Shown one piece after another: positions 41,231 through 51,637 of a DNA stretch of 64,000 bases (its first letter is position 1; each line of letters starts with the position of its first letter). The notes below the pieces were generated by a model, which searched no databases, was not told where the DNA came from, and saw nothing but the letters and a program-made list of their open reading frames with translations. Location of the stretch: positions 5,301,563 through 5,365,562 of the forward strand of contig OZ004594.1 in the NCBI GenBank assembly GCA_963924555.1, written 5' to 3'. Both the position numbers and the translations under genes were made by a program. Source of the DNA: Crambe crambe (Eukaryota > Porifera > Demospongiae > Poecilosclerida > Crambeidae).

Positions 41231-42046
41231 ATGACTGAAGCTCTGCGGGAAGCAGCTTGTGTTGGCAATGTACAAGCTGTGAAGAAGCTAATAAATAATG
41301 GAGTTAATATAAATTCTCAAAATTCAATGAATGGATGGTAAGTACTTTTTCTATGCAGTAGAAATTGAACTATATAAGCCAAGCTATATATTTATATCTT
41401 TAGGACTGCTTTGCACTGGGCTTGCAAGAGAGACCATACCCCCGTAATACAATATCTCCTGGCTACTGGAGCAGATGCAAACATTGCAACCTTCAAAGGG
41501 GAGACTGTAACAGATTTGGCCTCCTCAAATGAGGCACTCTCTCTTCTGGGCTGTCCTCTGGAAGAAAGAATGAGGCTACTGAAATTGAAAAATGCTCTGC
41601 CTCTATCAGCCTTACCAATAGTACCACACTATCTCCAGCATCCAACATTTCCATACAGCGAACCTCGTGATCAATCTGAAGATAACACCATGGCAAATGG
41701 AATGGGTAAGGGATCGTCAAACCCACTTCCAGACTTAAGCTTGAATCAACAACCTCCTGATGATCATAATCATGACTTTATGACTAGCAAACTTCAAAAG
41801 TCACAACCGAATTCGCTGCTGTTAAAGATCAGAGTATTTGAAGGCGATGAAAGTGACTTTATTGAAGTTGAATTATGCTTCCTGACCTATGGTGAATTGT
41901 TAAAGATTTGTGCTGAAGAATTGGAGATTAATTCGACTCGCATATCCAAGATCAGGAAATTACCCGATACTTTGATTCGTAAAGACCAAGATGTCCAACG
42001 ATTAAGTGAAGGACAGAGATTAGAAGTGGTATTAAAGAAACTGTAA
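41231..42046 (+). CDS. ANKRD40: Ankyrin repeat domain-containing protein 40 orthologue, 2 exons
   Basis: Exons 41231-41337 and 41404-42046; 750 nt, 249 aa. The join restores NGWTALHWACKR, identical in layout to the ANKRD40 ankyrin unit. N-terminal ankyrin repeats span about 1-80 (LREAACVGNVQAVKKLI, LHWACKRDH, YLLATGADANI). LPIVPHYLQHPTFPY matches the VPNYL..PAFPF block of vertebrate ANKRD40. A low-complexity linker leads to the C-terminal domain (about 170-249) with LLLKIRVFEGDESDFIEVEL, KIRKLPDTLIRKDQDVQRL and LEVVLKKL. It is shorter than vertebrate ANKRD40 (about 368 aa), mainly in the linker. The cellular role is poorly known even in vertebrates. Confidence 0.92.
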
Positions 42047-42600
42047 AATCGGCCTCAAAAGGGAAATTTTTAGGTGTGCACTCTGTTCTTGCAATTGCAG
42101 GAACAAAGCCCTGCTCACTACTTTAATGTCCAACAAATTAAAGTATAATTTGTTATAATCACTGTGAATCGGACCTCAAATGTAGAAGGTAGACTCAAAA
42201 AACTTATAGCATGATCATCCCTGAAAAGAAATGGAACAAAAATAATCAATCTGCAGGCCGTACTTCTGTCACTGTTTGTTTCCTACTTAGTGTATTAGTT
42301 CATTGTTTCCTGCTTACTCTCCCTTGTATGTTAGCACTTGCTGTCACTGTTCATGGTTTTCTGATCAAATTGAACCACCGGACAATCTAATTTGTATTAT
42401 ACACTCTACACAATAATCCACTGTAAGTATTGAGGCTCAAATTCTTGTCCCTTTGTACACATTCCAAATTCACTGTAACAAATCAGGAGAGAATACTCAA
42501 AAACAGATCATTTTTATAAACATTTAAAAACTTAGAGTGGAATAATGATAACAATGTAGAATATTCATGTCATGGAGTGGGAAAGATTGACTAATTGGTA
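42047..42600. other. Convergent intergenic region between ANKRD40 and SLC25A10
   Basis: Holds the 3' UTRs of two convergent genes. No further gene or notable repeat was seen. Confidence 0.6.
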
Positions 42601-45600
42601 TTATGATGGTCTAACTGGAAAGAGTTTGCGTAACTGTTCCATAAATACAAAAGTGAGAACTGTATGAGGTCCCAGTCTGACAAAAGCTGGAATATATCCC
42701 TGTCAACAACAACAATACACACAGGTAATTAAAGTCATTAGTCTTAATTAAACTTCACAGATACAAAGTATAAAAGAAATAGACCAAACTTATTTAGTGA
42801 TGCAAAATTATCATTAATTAATACACTCATAGACTTTATAGTCTAGCCTGCACCTGCTGATAATCTGCAAATCACATGAAATTGCATGCCATTGGGCTGG
42901 TCTGCTAGCTAAGCCCATTGCATTGTCTGTACTCTTTATGCCATGCAATGAGTAACACATACGCATGCATTGACCTTTGAACCACAATGGACATACATAC
43001 CATAATTCAACCTATACTATCTGACCATAAATTCGGTATCCCAAGTTCTCTCACCTTGAAGAAACCCAATGGTCCTGTCTGAGCAGTGTAGATGATACAA
43101 CGCATGATGGACTTATACTCTCCCTGTTTGGCATTCATCATGCGAGTCTTGATCACATCCACAGGCTGCGTTGCAGAAGTGGCAACAAGTCCCTGCAATA
43201 AAACAAGCACTAGGCCTTGATGAATTATGCTAGCATAATTTTGATAATAGGTATTTAAGAGAATTGAGAATTATGCTAGAATAATAGGTGTTTTTAAAAA
43301 AAATTATTGTGTGTATTATGCTATTCTACTATGACATTATGGTAGTGGCATCAATCAGAGATCTAATGGCAACAGAAGGAGCAGCAGAAGTAACTCTGAA
43401 TGAGGGTCTGACCATAGTGAAAATATAAGCTGTTTTATAAGCACTGATGCTGAGATAAGTAGCTGTTTTATAAGCACTGATGCTGAGATTGTAATGTTGC
43501 AATACAATTCTCTATGAACATTTGCTATCAGCATAATTCAGAATAATAGGCAATTAAAAAAGAATAACAGCAAAATAAAAAAAGAATTTGAGAATAGAAA
43601 AATAGGCTTAAAAAAGCATAATCCATCAAGCCCTAACCCTAACCCTAACCCTAATTCTAACCCTAACCCTAGACCTAGTCCTAACACTAACAGCTCAGAC
43701 ATCCAAGCTTTTTGTGTGGTCGAAATAATGGGATTAAACCTCTCATCAGGTACTGTAAAAATGGTCACAAAATTTTTTTTTCACTAGGCTACAATAGGTA
43801 CTAGCACACCCATATACCACATTGGCCATTAGTACGTCACTTTAATATCATCTACTTCGACTCACCGCTATGATGCTGGAAGAAATGTGAGTGATCACGT
43901 TATCTTTGAAGTATCTCGTGGAGAGCAACATCTGCTTAACTTGCTCATAAAATGCTATCTGCATGTGATGCAATGTTGAAGCAATGATACTATGTGATTT
44001 GTCATAAAGCTAGAGCACTCTGAACAGGGTTCGTGATAACACTCTATTATAGTCCGGACATGATTATCTAATTGCAGTTTTAAATGTACAGAAATTGGTC
44101 AGACAAGAAGAAATCAACTGGAAAATGTCTTGTGGCAGTGACTGCCCTGCTAAACAATGTGTACTCCCTCCCCATGTAGCAAGCCCTGCTAAACAATGTG
44201 TACTCCCTCCCCATGTAGTGAGCCCTGCTAAACAATGCGTATTCCCTCCCCATGTAGTGAGCCCTGCTAAACAATGTGTACTCCCTCCCCATGTAGTGAG
44301 CCCTGCTAAACAATGTGTACTCCCTCCCCATGTAGCAAGCCCTGCTAAACAATGTGTACTCCCTCCCCATGTAGTGAGCCCTGCTAAACAATGTGTACTC
44401 CCTCCCCATGTAGTGAGCCCTGCTAAACAATGTGTACTCCCTCCCCATGTAGCAAGCCCTGCTAAACAATGTGTACTCCCTCCCCATGTAGCAAGCCCTG
44501 CTAAACAATGCATATTCCCTCCCCATGTAGTGAGCCCTGCTAAACGTGTACTCCCTCTCCATGTACAATCAGGACAATTTTCTGTCCCACTAGACCACTG
44601 AAATAAGGACACCATCCTATTACATTAAGAGATTCCGCAGTACATAATTTTCACACATACCTGTGATAAAGTCATCAGTATTGCCCTGGAGATGTTCAGC
44701 GAACACCCAGTCCATAAACGGAAGAGCCCCTCTACATTTATAATGATTTTACAAGTACTGACTTTCCATTACACTCCACATACCTTCACTTATGATGCGT
44801 CTGAAGCCATCAAACACATGTTTATACCTGCACAAATGACCCACATTAAATTCATTCTGCAATGCAATGCAATGCAGGTGACATGATCAATCAACTTACT
44901 GTCTCTGATGCTTCACTGCTAGCTTTGTGTCATTTTGCATTCTAAAAGAAAATTAACATTATTTTTAGGGTGGATGCATGCTCCCCTAATGACAGTCCTA
45001 TATCATCCACTGCCTGATATTGTATGTTTAACACAGTATATTTTCAGTCCACAAGAATCATTGGGTATGCTTGTTTAGCCATGGCAAGTATAAGCATTTT
45101 GGCTTGATTGCATCATAAACCTATCATACATGATCACAATGTTTCATGGAGATGCTAGCATGTGCTCAATCAATGATATAGGGTCTAGGGGCTAGGGGTA
45201 CATATTATATCACATGACCATCCAATACTTTTCCAACTAACATCAGTGTGTGGGGGCATCTCACCCAAGTTTGCACAATTACACACTGGTGCATATTAGT
45301 CAAGGAATAGGAGTGGTTTCACACATCAAAGGGTATTTGTGGGTTAATCAGCATTCTATTGACCACATCAAAGGGAAGATAATACTAGAAGAAGTGGGCC
45401 CCTATATTTAAGGTATGCTGTGCACACAAAAAATTTTTTTAGTCTTTAGCACTGTTAGAGCAACTAAGTGCTCTGTGAAACTCAACAGTGAGCCACTTTA
45501 CCTGAGCTTATGGAAATCAAAAGCCCCCAAGCAGTGAACCACTTTTATTACCTGATATTAATTACGTCAAATGGACTTCCAATAATCCCTCCACAAAGTC

Positions 45601-48120
45601 CTGTAGGAAACAGAGAACAATGTAGAGCATGTGGACCAGGTCCAGATAATAGACACTTTACCTCCAAAAGCGCCTAAAAGTATCTTCTGATAGAATGGTA
45701 GATTCCCTGCAACAATAACAAAATAAAGATCAACAAGCAGTGCTCATAGTAACACTCTATTATTGTCCGGACATGGGCAGAAAAATGACCAGACAAATGA
45801 AGAAATTGACCCCGTTATTGTGAACCCTGATCAAGTGTTCTGCATACCAGTTGCTACTGCAGAGCTTGAACAGCAATTCTTTACTCACCTTGGTTTCTAG
45901 CTTCTAATCTCGGTCTCACTGCATCATACACTCCAAACCGCACAGTCGAATATGTGAGCTATAAAGATAAAATAATAGTATTCTCTAAGTAGGGATGCCC
46001 CGTTAGAGAGTAGGGATGCCCCATTAGAGAGTAGGGATGCCCGTTATCAATCTAGTCCAGGGTTTATTTCAAGGAGGAGCAGAAGCCCCCCTAAACAATG
46101 GCTTGCCTCCTCCCCCCTCCCCCCTCATAATGAGACTATCATAGTACATACATGTACTGGTTTGTAGTTGCCCCTCCTCAATTTTTTTCACTAGACATTT
46201 GACCCCCTTCAAGTGAAATCCTGAATTGAAGCTAACACATTCTGGCCACATTACATTGTGTAAGGAAACTTTGACTGTGAAAATGTCGTGTCCTACTACA
46301 TATATAATATTGGCAGCTCTGGTTCTCTCCTGAAATTCTAGTTTCTCTAATGTGCTACTAAGGTCTATTTGCATTCACCTTGCCCCTTGATCCTGCTACA
46401 ACTTCCTCAACTCTTAAGATTTCTAGTTTAATGGATCTCTCTGCTGGTGTTTGAAATTTGGTTAAGAATTGAGAAAGTTATAGAACGATCAAGGGGCAAG
46501 GTGAGACTATAGCACCAAAACTTAAAAGTGCCCACCTCCCTTAATAAGGGCGAAGCAGTACCTGTCTTCCTAGTGATGCCGAGAGGCCATTGTAAAATGC
46601 CACTATTCCTCGTGTTCTTGCCACATGTACCGCCATACCAAACACACCCTTTGATACAACCTGCTGAGTCTGTAAGTTTACCTAAAAAATCACAGTTATC
46701 ATGATAAATATTATTGCTGTATCCATCACAATAATATGGTATGTACACTGCCCTCTGATGATGAGTCAGCACATACAGGTTCAGAATCCTGTCCCTAAAG
46801 GTAGAATGGAAAATCCATGCATAGCTGATCTCCTTATCCAACAAGATCATTAGAATAGTGATTAGGGATGTTGATATTTTCTGCAATATTTAGTTCCTCT
46901 AAATTCCAATAGGAGCAGACTGTAACTGGTTTCTAAGGGATGTTGATATTTTCCTCTAGGAGTTGACTGTACCTGCATGCATGGTTTCATTACCATGGTT
47001 TCATTACCCTGAGCTATGAGGTCCTGAGCAATATTTTACTTCCCCTAAATTCCTATACAGCCCTGGACCTCTAAATGGGTCCAGAGAGGGCTTCAAACAG
47101 GAAAGAACTGTGTACTGGTTTCTATAGTATTATGATTAATGATACTACCAAAGACCTTTTAGTATTCTAACTTGGAGCATAGGAGTGTTGTGAGATGTCT
47201 GCATACATGGTCTGTCTACAACATGTTTAGTTGTCTTATCAGCACATGACTGTCACTCCATGACACTAATCAAACTCTAACATGTGACTGCATTGAATGA
47301 CAGGCTATGGAGAAACTTATTAACTGTCTAATGTACTTGGAGTGGGTGGGAAGTGGATCCACTTCAGATATACTCCGGGATGAATGTTACTTTTTGGAGT
47401 GATTAATTTCATGCAGTATCTCAGCTATGGAATGAGATTTAGCTGCCAAATTTAGCATGCTTATTTGCTACTACCTACCACTACTACAGGAAGCTTTTGC
47501 CAGTGGCTATTATAATGAATACGATAGTCTTTTAATTCACTTTATATGAACTATTCAATGAATGCATGTTGTGTCTTGATCAAGCATTTCAGAGGGATCT
47601 ACAATGGGAGGTTCCACTCTATAGGCAGGGGTGGAGACAGCTACTGAAAAGTGAGGGGGCAGAGAATTTTTGTACCATATAGGGGGGTCTGGGGGCATGC
47701 CCCCCCAGGAAATTTTTGGATTTTGGGGTCCATTAGAAGCAATCTGGTGCAATCTGAGGAGGTTTTATGTTAAAATTCTAAGACAAGTGTTGAATGTTTG
47801 GGAATATCACAAAGTCTGTTAGTGATAAGAATGTTAATATGTATATCACATAAAGTGGGGGGGGGGGGGGGGGGGGCTCAAGCCCCCCCTGCCCCCCCTA
47901 GTTCTCCACCACTGATAGGGAATTACTGACTCTCTGAAGTAAGCTAGCATACCTTGAGGAGATCCAGGGGGTGAGTGAAGAGTGCAGCCCCTGAAGAAGC
48001 CAATCCACCGAAATACCAGCGGTGAGTCTTAGCTGTGGTTCTTTTACTCGTTTGAAGAGATCTCTTGAAGTCAGAGCTGTTAATGGACTGCACTGACCTC
48101 GCAGCAGATGTTCCAGTCAT
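42601..48120 (-). CDS. SLC25A10: Mitochondrial dicarboxylate carrier, 11 exons
   Basis: Inner-membrane exchanger of malate/succinate for phosphate and sulfur anions. Exons (minus): 48120-47953, 46681-46562, 45958-45889, 45706-45662, 45600-45552, 44941-44900, 44827-44784, 44731-44661, 43958-43866, 43192-43055, 42699-42601; 939 nt, 312 aa, phases consistent. Three tandem carrier units are seen with signature motifs: HPLDLLK (unit 1), SPFDVINIRMQND (unit 2, second position F) and QPVDVIKTRMMN (unit 3). Other family marks are WYFGGLASSGAALFTHP, GLSASLGRQLTYS, FRLWTGCSLNISRAILMTLSQ and LGPHTVLTFVFMEQLRK. The N-terminus is about 30 residues longer than the human form and Ser/Thr/Lys-rich, possibly a mitochondrial presequence (inference). 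Introns hold a minisatellite and telomere-like repeats. Confidence 0.93.
43629..43692. repeat. Interstitial telomere-like (CCCTAA)n tract
   Basis: Several perfect CCCTAA units followed by variants (TTCTAA, CCCTAG, TCCTAA). It lies in the intron between the last-but-two and last-but-one exons of SLC25A10. The metazoan telomere repeat is TTAGGG, so this is an interstitial copy. Confidence 0.9.
44143..44560. repeat. 39-bp minisatellite, about 10 copies
   Basis: The unit AGCCCTGCTAAACAATGTGT followed by ACTCCCTCCCCATGTAGTG is repeated in SLC25A10's intron after exon 8. Because 39 is a multiple of three, long open frames of 13-aa repeats appear on both strands; they are not genes. Unit variants end in GTGAG or GCAAG. 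Confidence 0.95.
47580..47930. repeat. Dispersed-repeat remnant with a poly-G tract, SLC25A10 intron 1
   Basis: GC-skewed stretch with GGGGGGTCTGGGGGCATGCC, a run of about 20 G (about 47858-47877) and a following CCCCCCC-rich segment that can pair with it. It looks like the end of a decayed element; no open frame. Confidence 0.5.
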
Positions 48121-48398
48121 CTTTTACCCGTGATACTTTTAATTTTTGCAGAAGTCATGCGAAATTTGTAATAGATAGAATGGGAGTCATTTAGGTCTTA
48201 CACAGAAGTAGTCAATAATGCAATGGAACATTATTGGCTTTGCACAGCCACTTTTCAGCTAGCCTCGAAATAGTGCGCAGCAAGACCAGCGGACCGCGCT
48301 GACCATTACCATGTACCCTTCGGTAAAGGATCGGTTAGGGTCAGAGTTTGACCACGTGGACGCGGATATAGCCGGCTCGTTTCTGAAGACCTCTAGCC
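48121..48398. promoter_or_regulatory. Bidirectional promoter region (SLC25A10 / UTP6)
   Basis: 278 bases separate the divergent start codons of SLC25A10 and the UTP6 first exon. The middle contains a GGTAAAGGATCGGTTAGGGTC segment and several CG dinucleotides. No TATA box was seen. Confidence 0.45.
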
Positions 48399-48490
48399 AT
48401 GGCTGAAGTAGTGCACAGGAACCTGGAGGCAATGCTCCCTCAACTGGAGGAATTGGAAGCATCAGGACTCTTCACACATGATGAGATAAG
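48399..48490 (+). CDS. UTP6: First exon of U3 snoRNP protein UTP6 (orphan or partial)
   Basis: ATG at 48399; 92 bases encode MAEVVHRNLEAMLPQLEELE followed by ASGLFTHDEIR, then a GTATAAT donor. This matches the start of UTP6, a HAT-repeat component of the small-subunit processome (family pattern: Met-Ala-Glu, then LPELEQLE and GLFS..EI). No other UTP6 exon was found between here and the end of the window on the plus strand, and other genes occupy the following region on the opposite strand. It is either the start of a gene with a very long first intron, or a fragment left by rearrangement or misassembly. Confidence 0.7.
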
Positions 48491-49336
48491 GTATAATACT
48501 TATTCCACAAACGACGGCTAGCCGGCTCGATCTCGCGCGCTCTCGCTCGCTCGCTAGCTAGACCTCGACCCCTTACCCACCCACCCGCACGCGCGAAGGG
48601 GAAAATGTTCACATTATGCCATGAAAATCATGGCTGACTGTGTAGAACAATTTCGAGTAGCTGCAGCTTTCTTTTGCTGAATTCTTTACAATAATAATAA
48701 GGATTCCAAGCACCAGAATTACACTTTTTACTAGCTGCAGTTTTCCTCACTAGCTTTCTCCAGAGCTAGGTCCTCTATTTAGTCACTACGTTCCTATTGA
48801 GTTTATGACTACACTTGCTCAGTATAAAATAACAGTGAATCTTTGTCCATTCAATCTAATATCTCATTGTTATAACTGTCCTCAGACCTGATAGAAAATA
48901 TAGACGTGCAGGCCTCTCTCTTTCCATGAGAGTAGCTGTATTGGCTATTATTATTGAATTCACATGTGACCGTATTGAGTTTGCCCATACCCTTCCTCTT
49001 CCGAAGGGTTCGGCTTGCGAGACTAGTCTGACATAGAACAAATGTCCAGGCAAAACTGGCAGTTTGTTCAGCCATTACAGCCAACTGTTACAGTAGAAAG
49101 AAGTATAGCATCAATGCAGTGCTTTGCCATCAAATGTCAGGTCAACTGTGATTTGTGATAATTGGCCCTGCAAAGCATGAGGTGTCCCTTAATTAGCAGT
49201 AAGGGGGTATGAGAGTTGAGATTCCATTAGCATTGTGTTATTTATTAGGTAGCGCTTTCAGTGACTGTGTGATGTCAAATAATATCATCAAATTAATAGT
49301 AATTCAATTTGTGATTCTGAGAAATTGTGATGATAT
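48491..49336. other. Non-coding stretch after the UTP6 exon
   Basis: CG-rich CTCGCTCGCTCGCTAGCTAG and CACCCACCCGCACGCGCG runs near 48535-48600, then AT-rich sequence. The expected second exon of UTP6 was looked for and not seen. Confidence 0.5.
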
Positions 49337-51637
49337 TTACTTTTCACTTTTCCCCCATGATTCAGTTCTGTTCTCACACGATTCAGTCCTGTTCTTTCTG
49401 TACTGCATGACCACTATTATGATAAGTATGATTATTATCAGTAAAGATAAGATAAACCAAACGAGACCAAGAATATCATAAGTAGTCATCGTTGGCTTCT
49501 TCTCTGTAGAGAAAAATAAAATTAGGTTATGGTTCATTCTTAATTTTCTGGCAGCTACTTCATATAGTGAGTATTTGTACTGCACTGGTCTGGATCATTC
49601 TGTGTAACTGCTTGCTTGACAGCTATTTTAAGCTCCTTGATCGAAATTAAGGGCAACTTGCAGATGTTTTGTTCTGTGAGGCTTGTGATGAAGACCACAA
49701 GGATCGACACTTAGTGCAAATCGCAGAAAATCAGACTTAAAGCACTACCAGCTACATGGTCTCTTTGAGTTCAAGCAAACAGCTACACAGCATAGTGGAA
49801 GTATCTTGTTACTAACAGTACAATATAATTATAATGACAGATTCTTTCATGAATACAGGGAAATGAGATCAACATGCAGGTTGCCTGTGCCATGTTATAA
49901 ATACAATCCCCAGGGCATGCAAGTGTACACAGGTTTAAGGTGGTGGACTGCTTCATTGCAGTACTTAGTAATACCATACCTTTCTGTACTGTGTGGTAGA
50001 TAGGTGCTGATGGATCACTCGGTAACTGCCTGGACAAAGTTACCATCTTTATCTGATAAGTCCTCTCCATTACCAGTTGGACTTTCTTTTCACTTTCATT
50101 TCTTGCCACTTGTAATTCTTCCCGACAAGTAATGGCAGATATGCAGTTTATGTCAGCGATTAGGATCATAAAGCCAGTGACATTGGGAGCAACATTATCA
50201 TTATTCCACGATATTCTGACCCAGCCAGGACTTGTCTCCTTCACCATTACAAGTTGAGGTGTCTGCATCCCTCCTGTTCAATTGAATTGGCAAGAAATTG
50301 AAAGATTTACTTGTGATATGACAGGAAATCATTTGTTTATGTAATTATGGGCTTACCAAGGAATCATTATAAATAAGCTTTTTCCATTGTTGATAAGTGT
50401 ATGAGCTTACTTACCACTGATTTGACAAGAAATCAGTATAAGGGCTTACTTTACCAAGAAATCCTTGCAATCATGGGTTTACCTCATCCCCCTGATTTGA
50501 CAAGAAATCAGTATAAGGGCTTACTCTGCCTGTGCGAGCTCAATCATGGGCTTACCTCATCCCACTGATTTGAAAAGAAATCAGTATAAAGGCTTACTTA
50601 CTTTTATGAGCTAAAAAATCATGGCTTACATATTTACCACTGATTTGCACAGAGTATGGTGATACAAAAGCATCATCGTTGAAGCAGTCACGACCTTTGC
50701 ACAAATCCTTGTTCCTGTTTAAGGCATGAAAGTTATAAGTCCCTGGGACATTTTCGTTAATCACTATGTGATTGTCGTATGTAGCTCTGACTTGATCTGT
50801 AATGATTTCACTGGTGGAGTGGCTAACTGAGATCTTTCTTTTGTTCCTTCTCCAAAAGGTGTTGGTTGGTGGTCCATTGGAAGTGATGCAAGAGAGTCTA
50901 TAGGAAACAGGGTCTATGCTGAGCAGCTCAAATTCTATTTCACCTCCATTCAGCAGTCCTGCATGAAGTGTATGTAATCATACAGAGGTATAGGGTCTCT
51001 ATGCTATTCACATGTGCACATGAATGCCATTGGTCCTTTGGCTATGTAAATAGCATCTGCATAGAGACCATAAACACAGAGGTCGATAACTGACTTCTGT
51101 TATGGCTACAGGCATACAAAACTATTGTTTAGCTCTCTATTGTGTATCAACCTTTGGAGTGATTTATCAACCTCCAATCCAAATTTCCAACCATGTTAAC
51201 AAGATTAAATGTAGCTTGAATTCATTTAACCTACCATTTCCATGAGGATATATGCCGGCGTAATAGGTCACAATGCTATTGTTGCTAGGTACTGTACATC
51301 TATATATCCCTCCTGGAGGCGAGTCACTGGCTTCTCTCATGTAGTGTAGCCTGAATGCTCCACTTTCTGCTGCGAGGTAGAGAGAGTGACCTTCATCCAT
51401 GCTTCCTAGCCTGGTCCCATTTGGGTAGAACCAACCAAAGTTAGTTTCATGTTCAGAACAGCAGCTTGTGTTTGAAGTAGTGCAGGTGAGGGAAGAGTTT
51501 TCATTTTCTCCTAATTCATCCATGAATACCAGAGTGTTATTTTGCAATGGGTCTTCATCGATGAGTAGCTTTCCATAAGTTATTTTAGTGTTCAGAAATA
51601 CAATAACGCTGACTAACAGTATGGTGGACCGGGGCAT
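49337..51637 (-). CDS. Ig-Ig-Fn3 single-pass receptor, gene A, 4 exons
   Basis: Exons (minus): 51637-51235, 50958-50638, 50273-49980, 49503-49337; 1185 nt, 394 aa, phases consistent. The Met at 51637 gives a good signal peptide (MPRSTILLVSVIVFLNTKIT). First Ig-like domain about 30-134 (Cys in SLTCTTS and YRCTVP; FGWFYPNGTRLG, SDSPPGGIYRC). The second domain, 135-241, has SCITSNGPPTNTFWRRN but lacks the usual second Cys before HALNRN (it reads YNFHALN). Fibronectin type III 242-339 (WVRISWNND, TYQIKMVTLS). The membrane segment is about 351-373 (ILGLVWFILSLLIIIILIII), with a short cytoplasmic tail carrying two NRTES repeats. One domain per exon. Ligand unknown; probably cell adhesion or recognition. 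Confidence 0.85.
50417..50650 (-). repeat. About 75-bp tandem repeat of the exon 2 donor edge, receptor gene A
   Basis: CTGATTTG occurs at 50417, 50492, 50565 and 50640, each near a TTAC/ACCT segment, within units that also share AAGAAATCAGTATAAGGGCT. The last copy is the true exon 2 end with its donor on the minus strand. Confidence 0.75.

Noticed and set aside
44143-44560. CRISPR-like direct repeat array
   Set aside because: Units are contiguous with no unique spacers, and the genome is animal; it is a minisatellite.
44064-44615. Three long repeat-protein frames
   Set aside because: They arise because the minisatellite period (39) is a multiple of three and lacks stops; the region is intronic in SLC25A10.
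46428-46886. 152-codon minus-strand frame
   Set aside because: Overlaps SLC25A10 exon 2 in another frame and shows no domain.
48491-49336. Second exon of UTP6
   Set aside because: No sequence resembling the expected following HAT-region start was seen in any plus-strand frame.
49783-50003. Extension of the Fn3 exon of receptor gene A into an open tail
   Set aside because: The donor at 49979/49980 joins in frame to the membrane-segment exon, giving the standard architecture.
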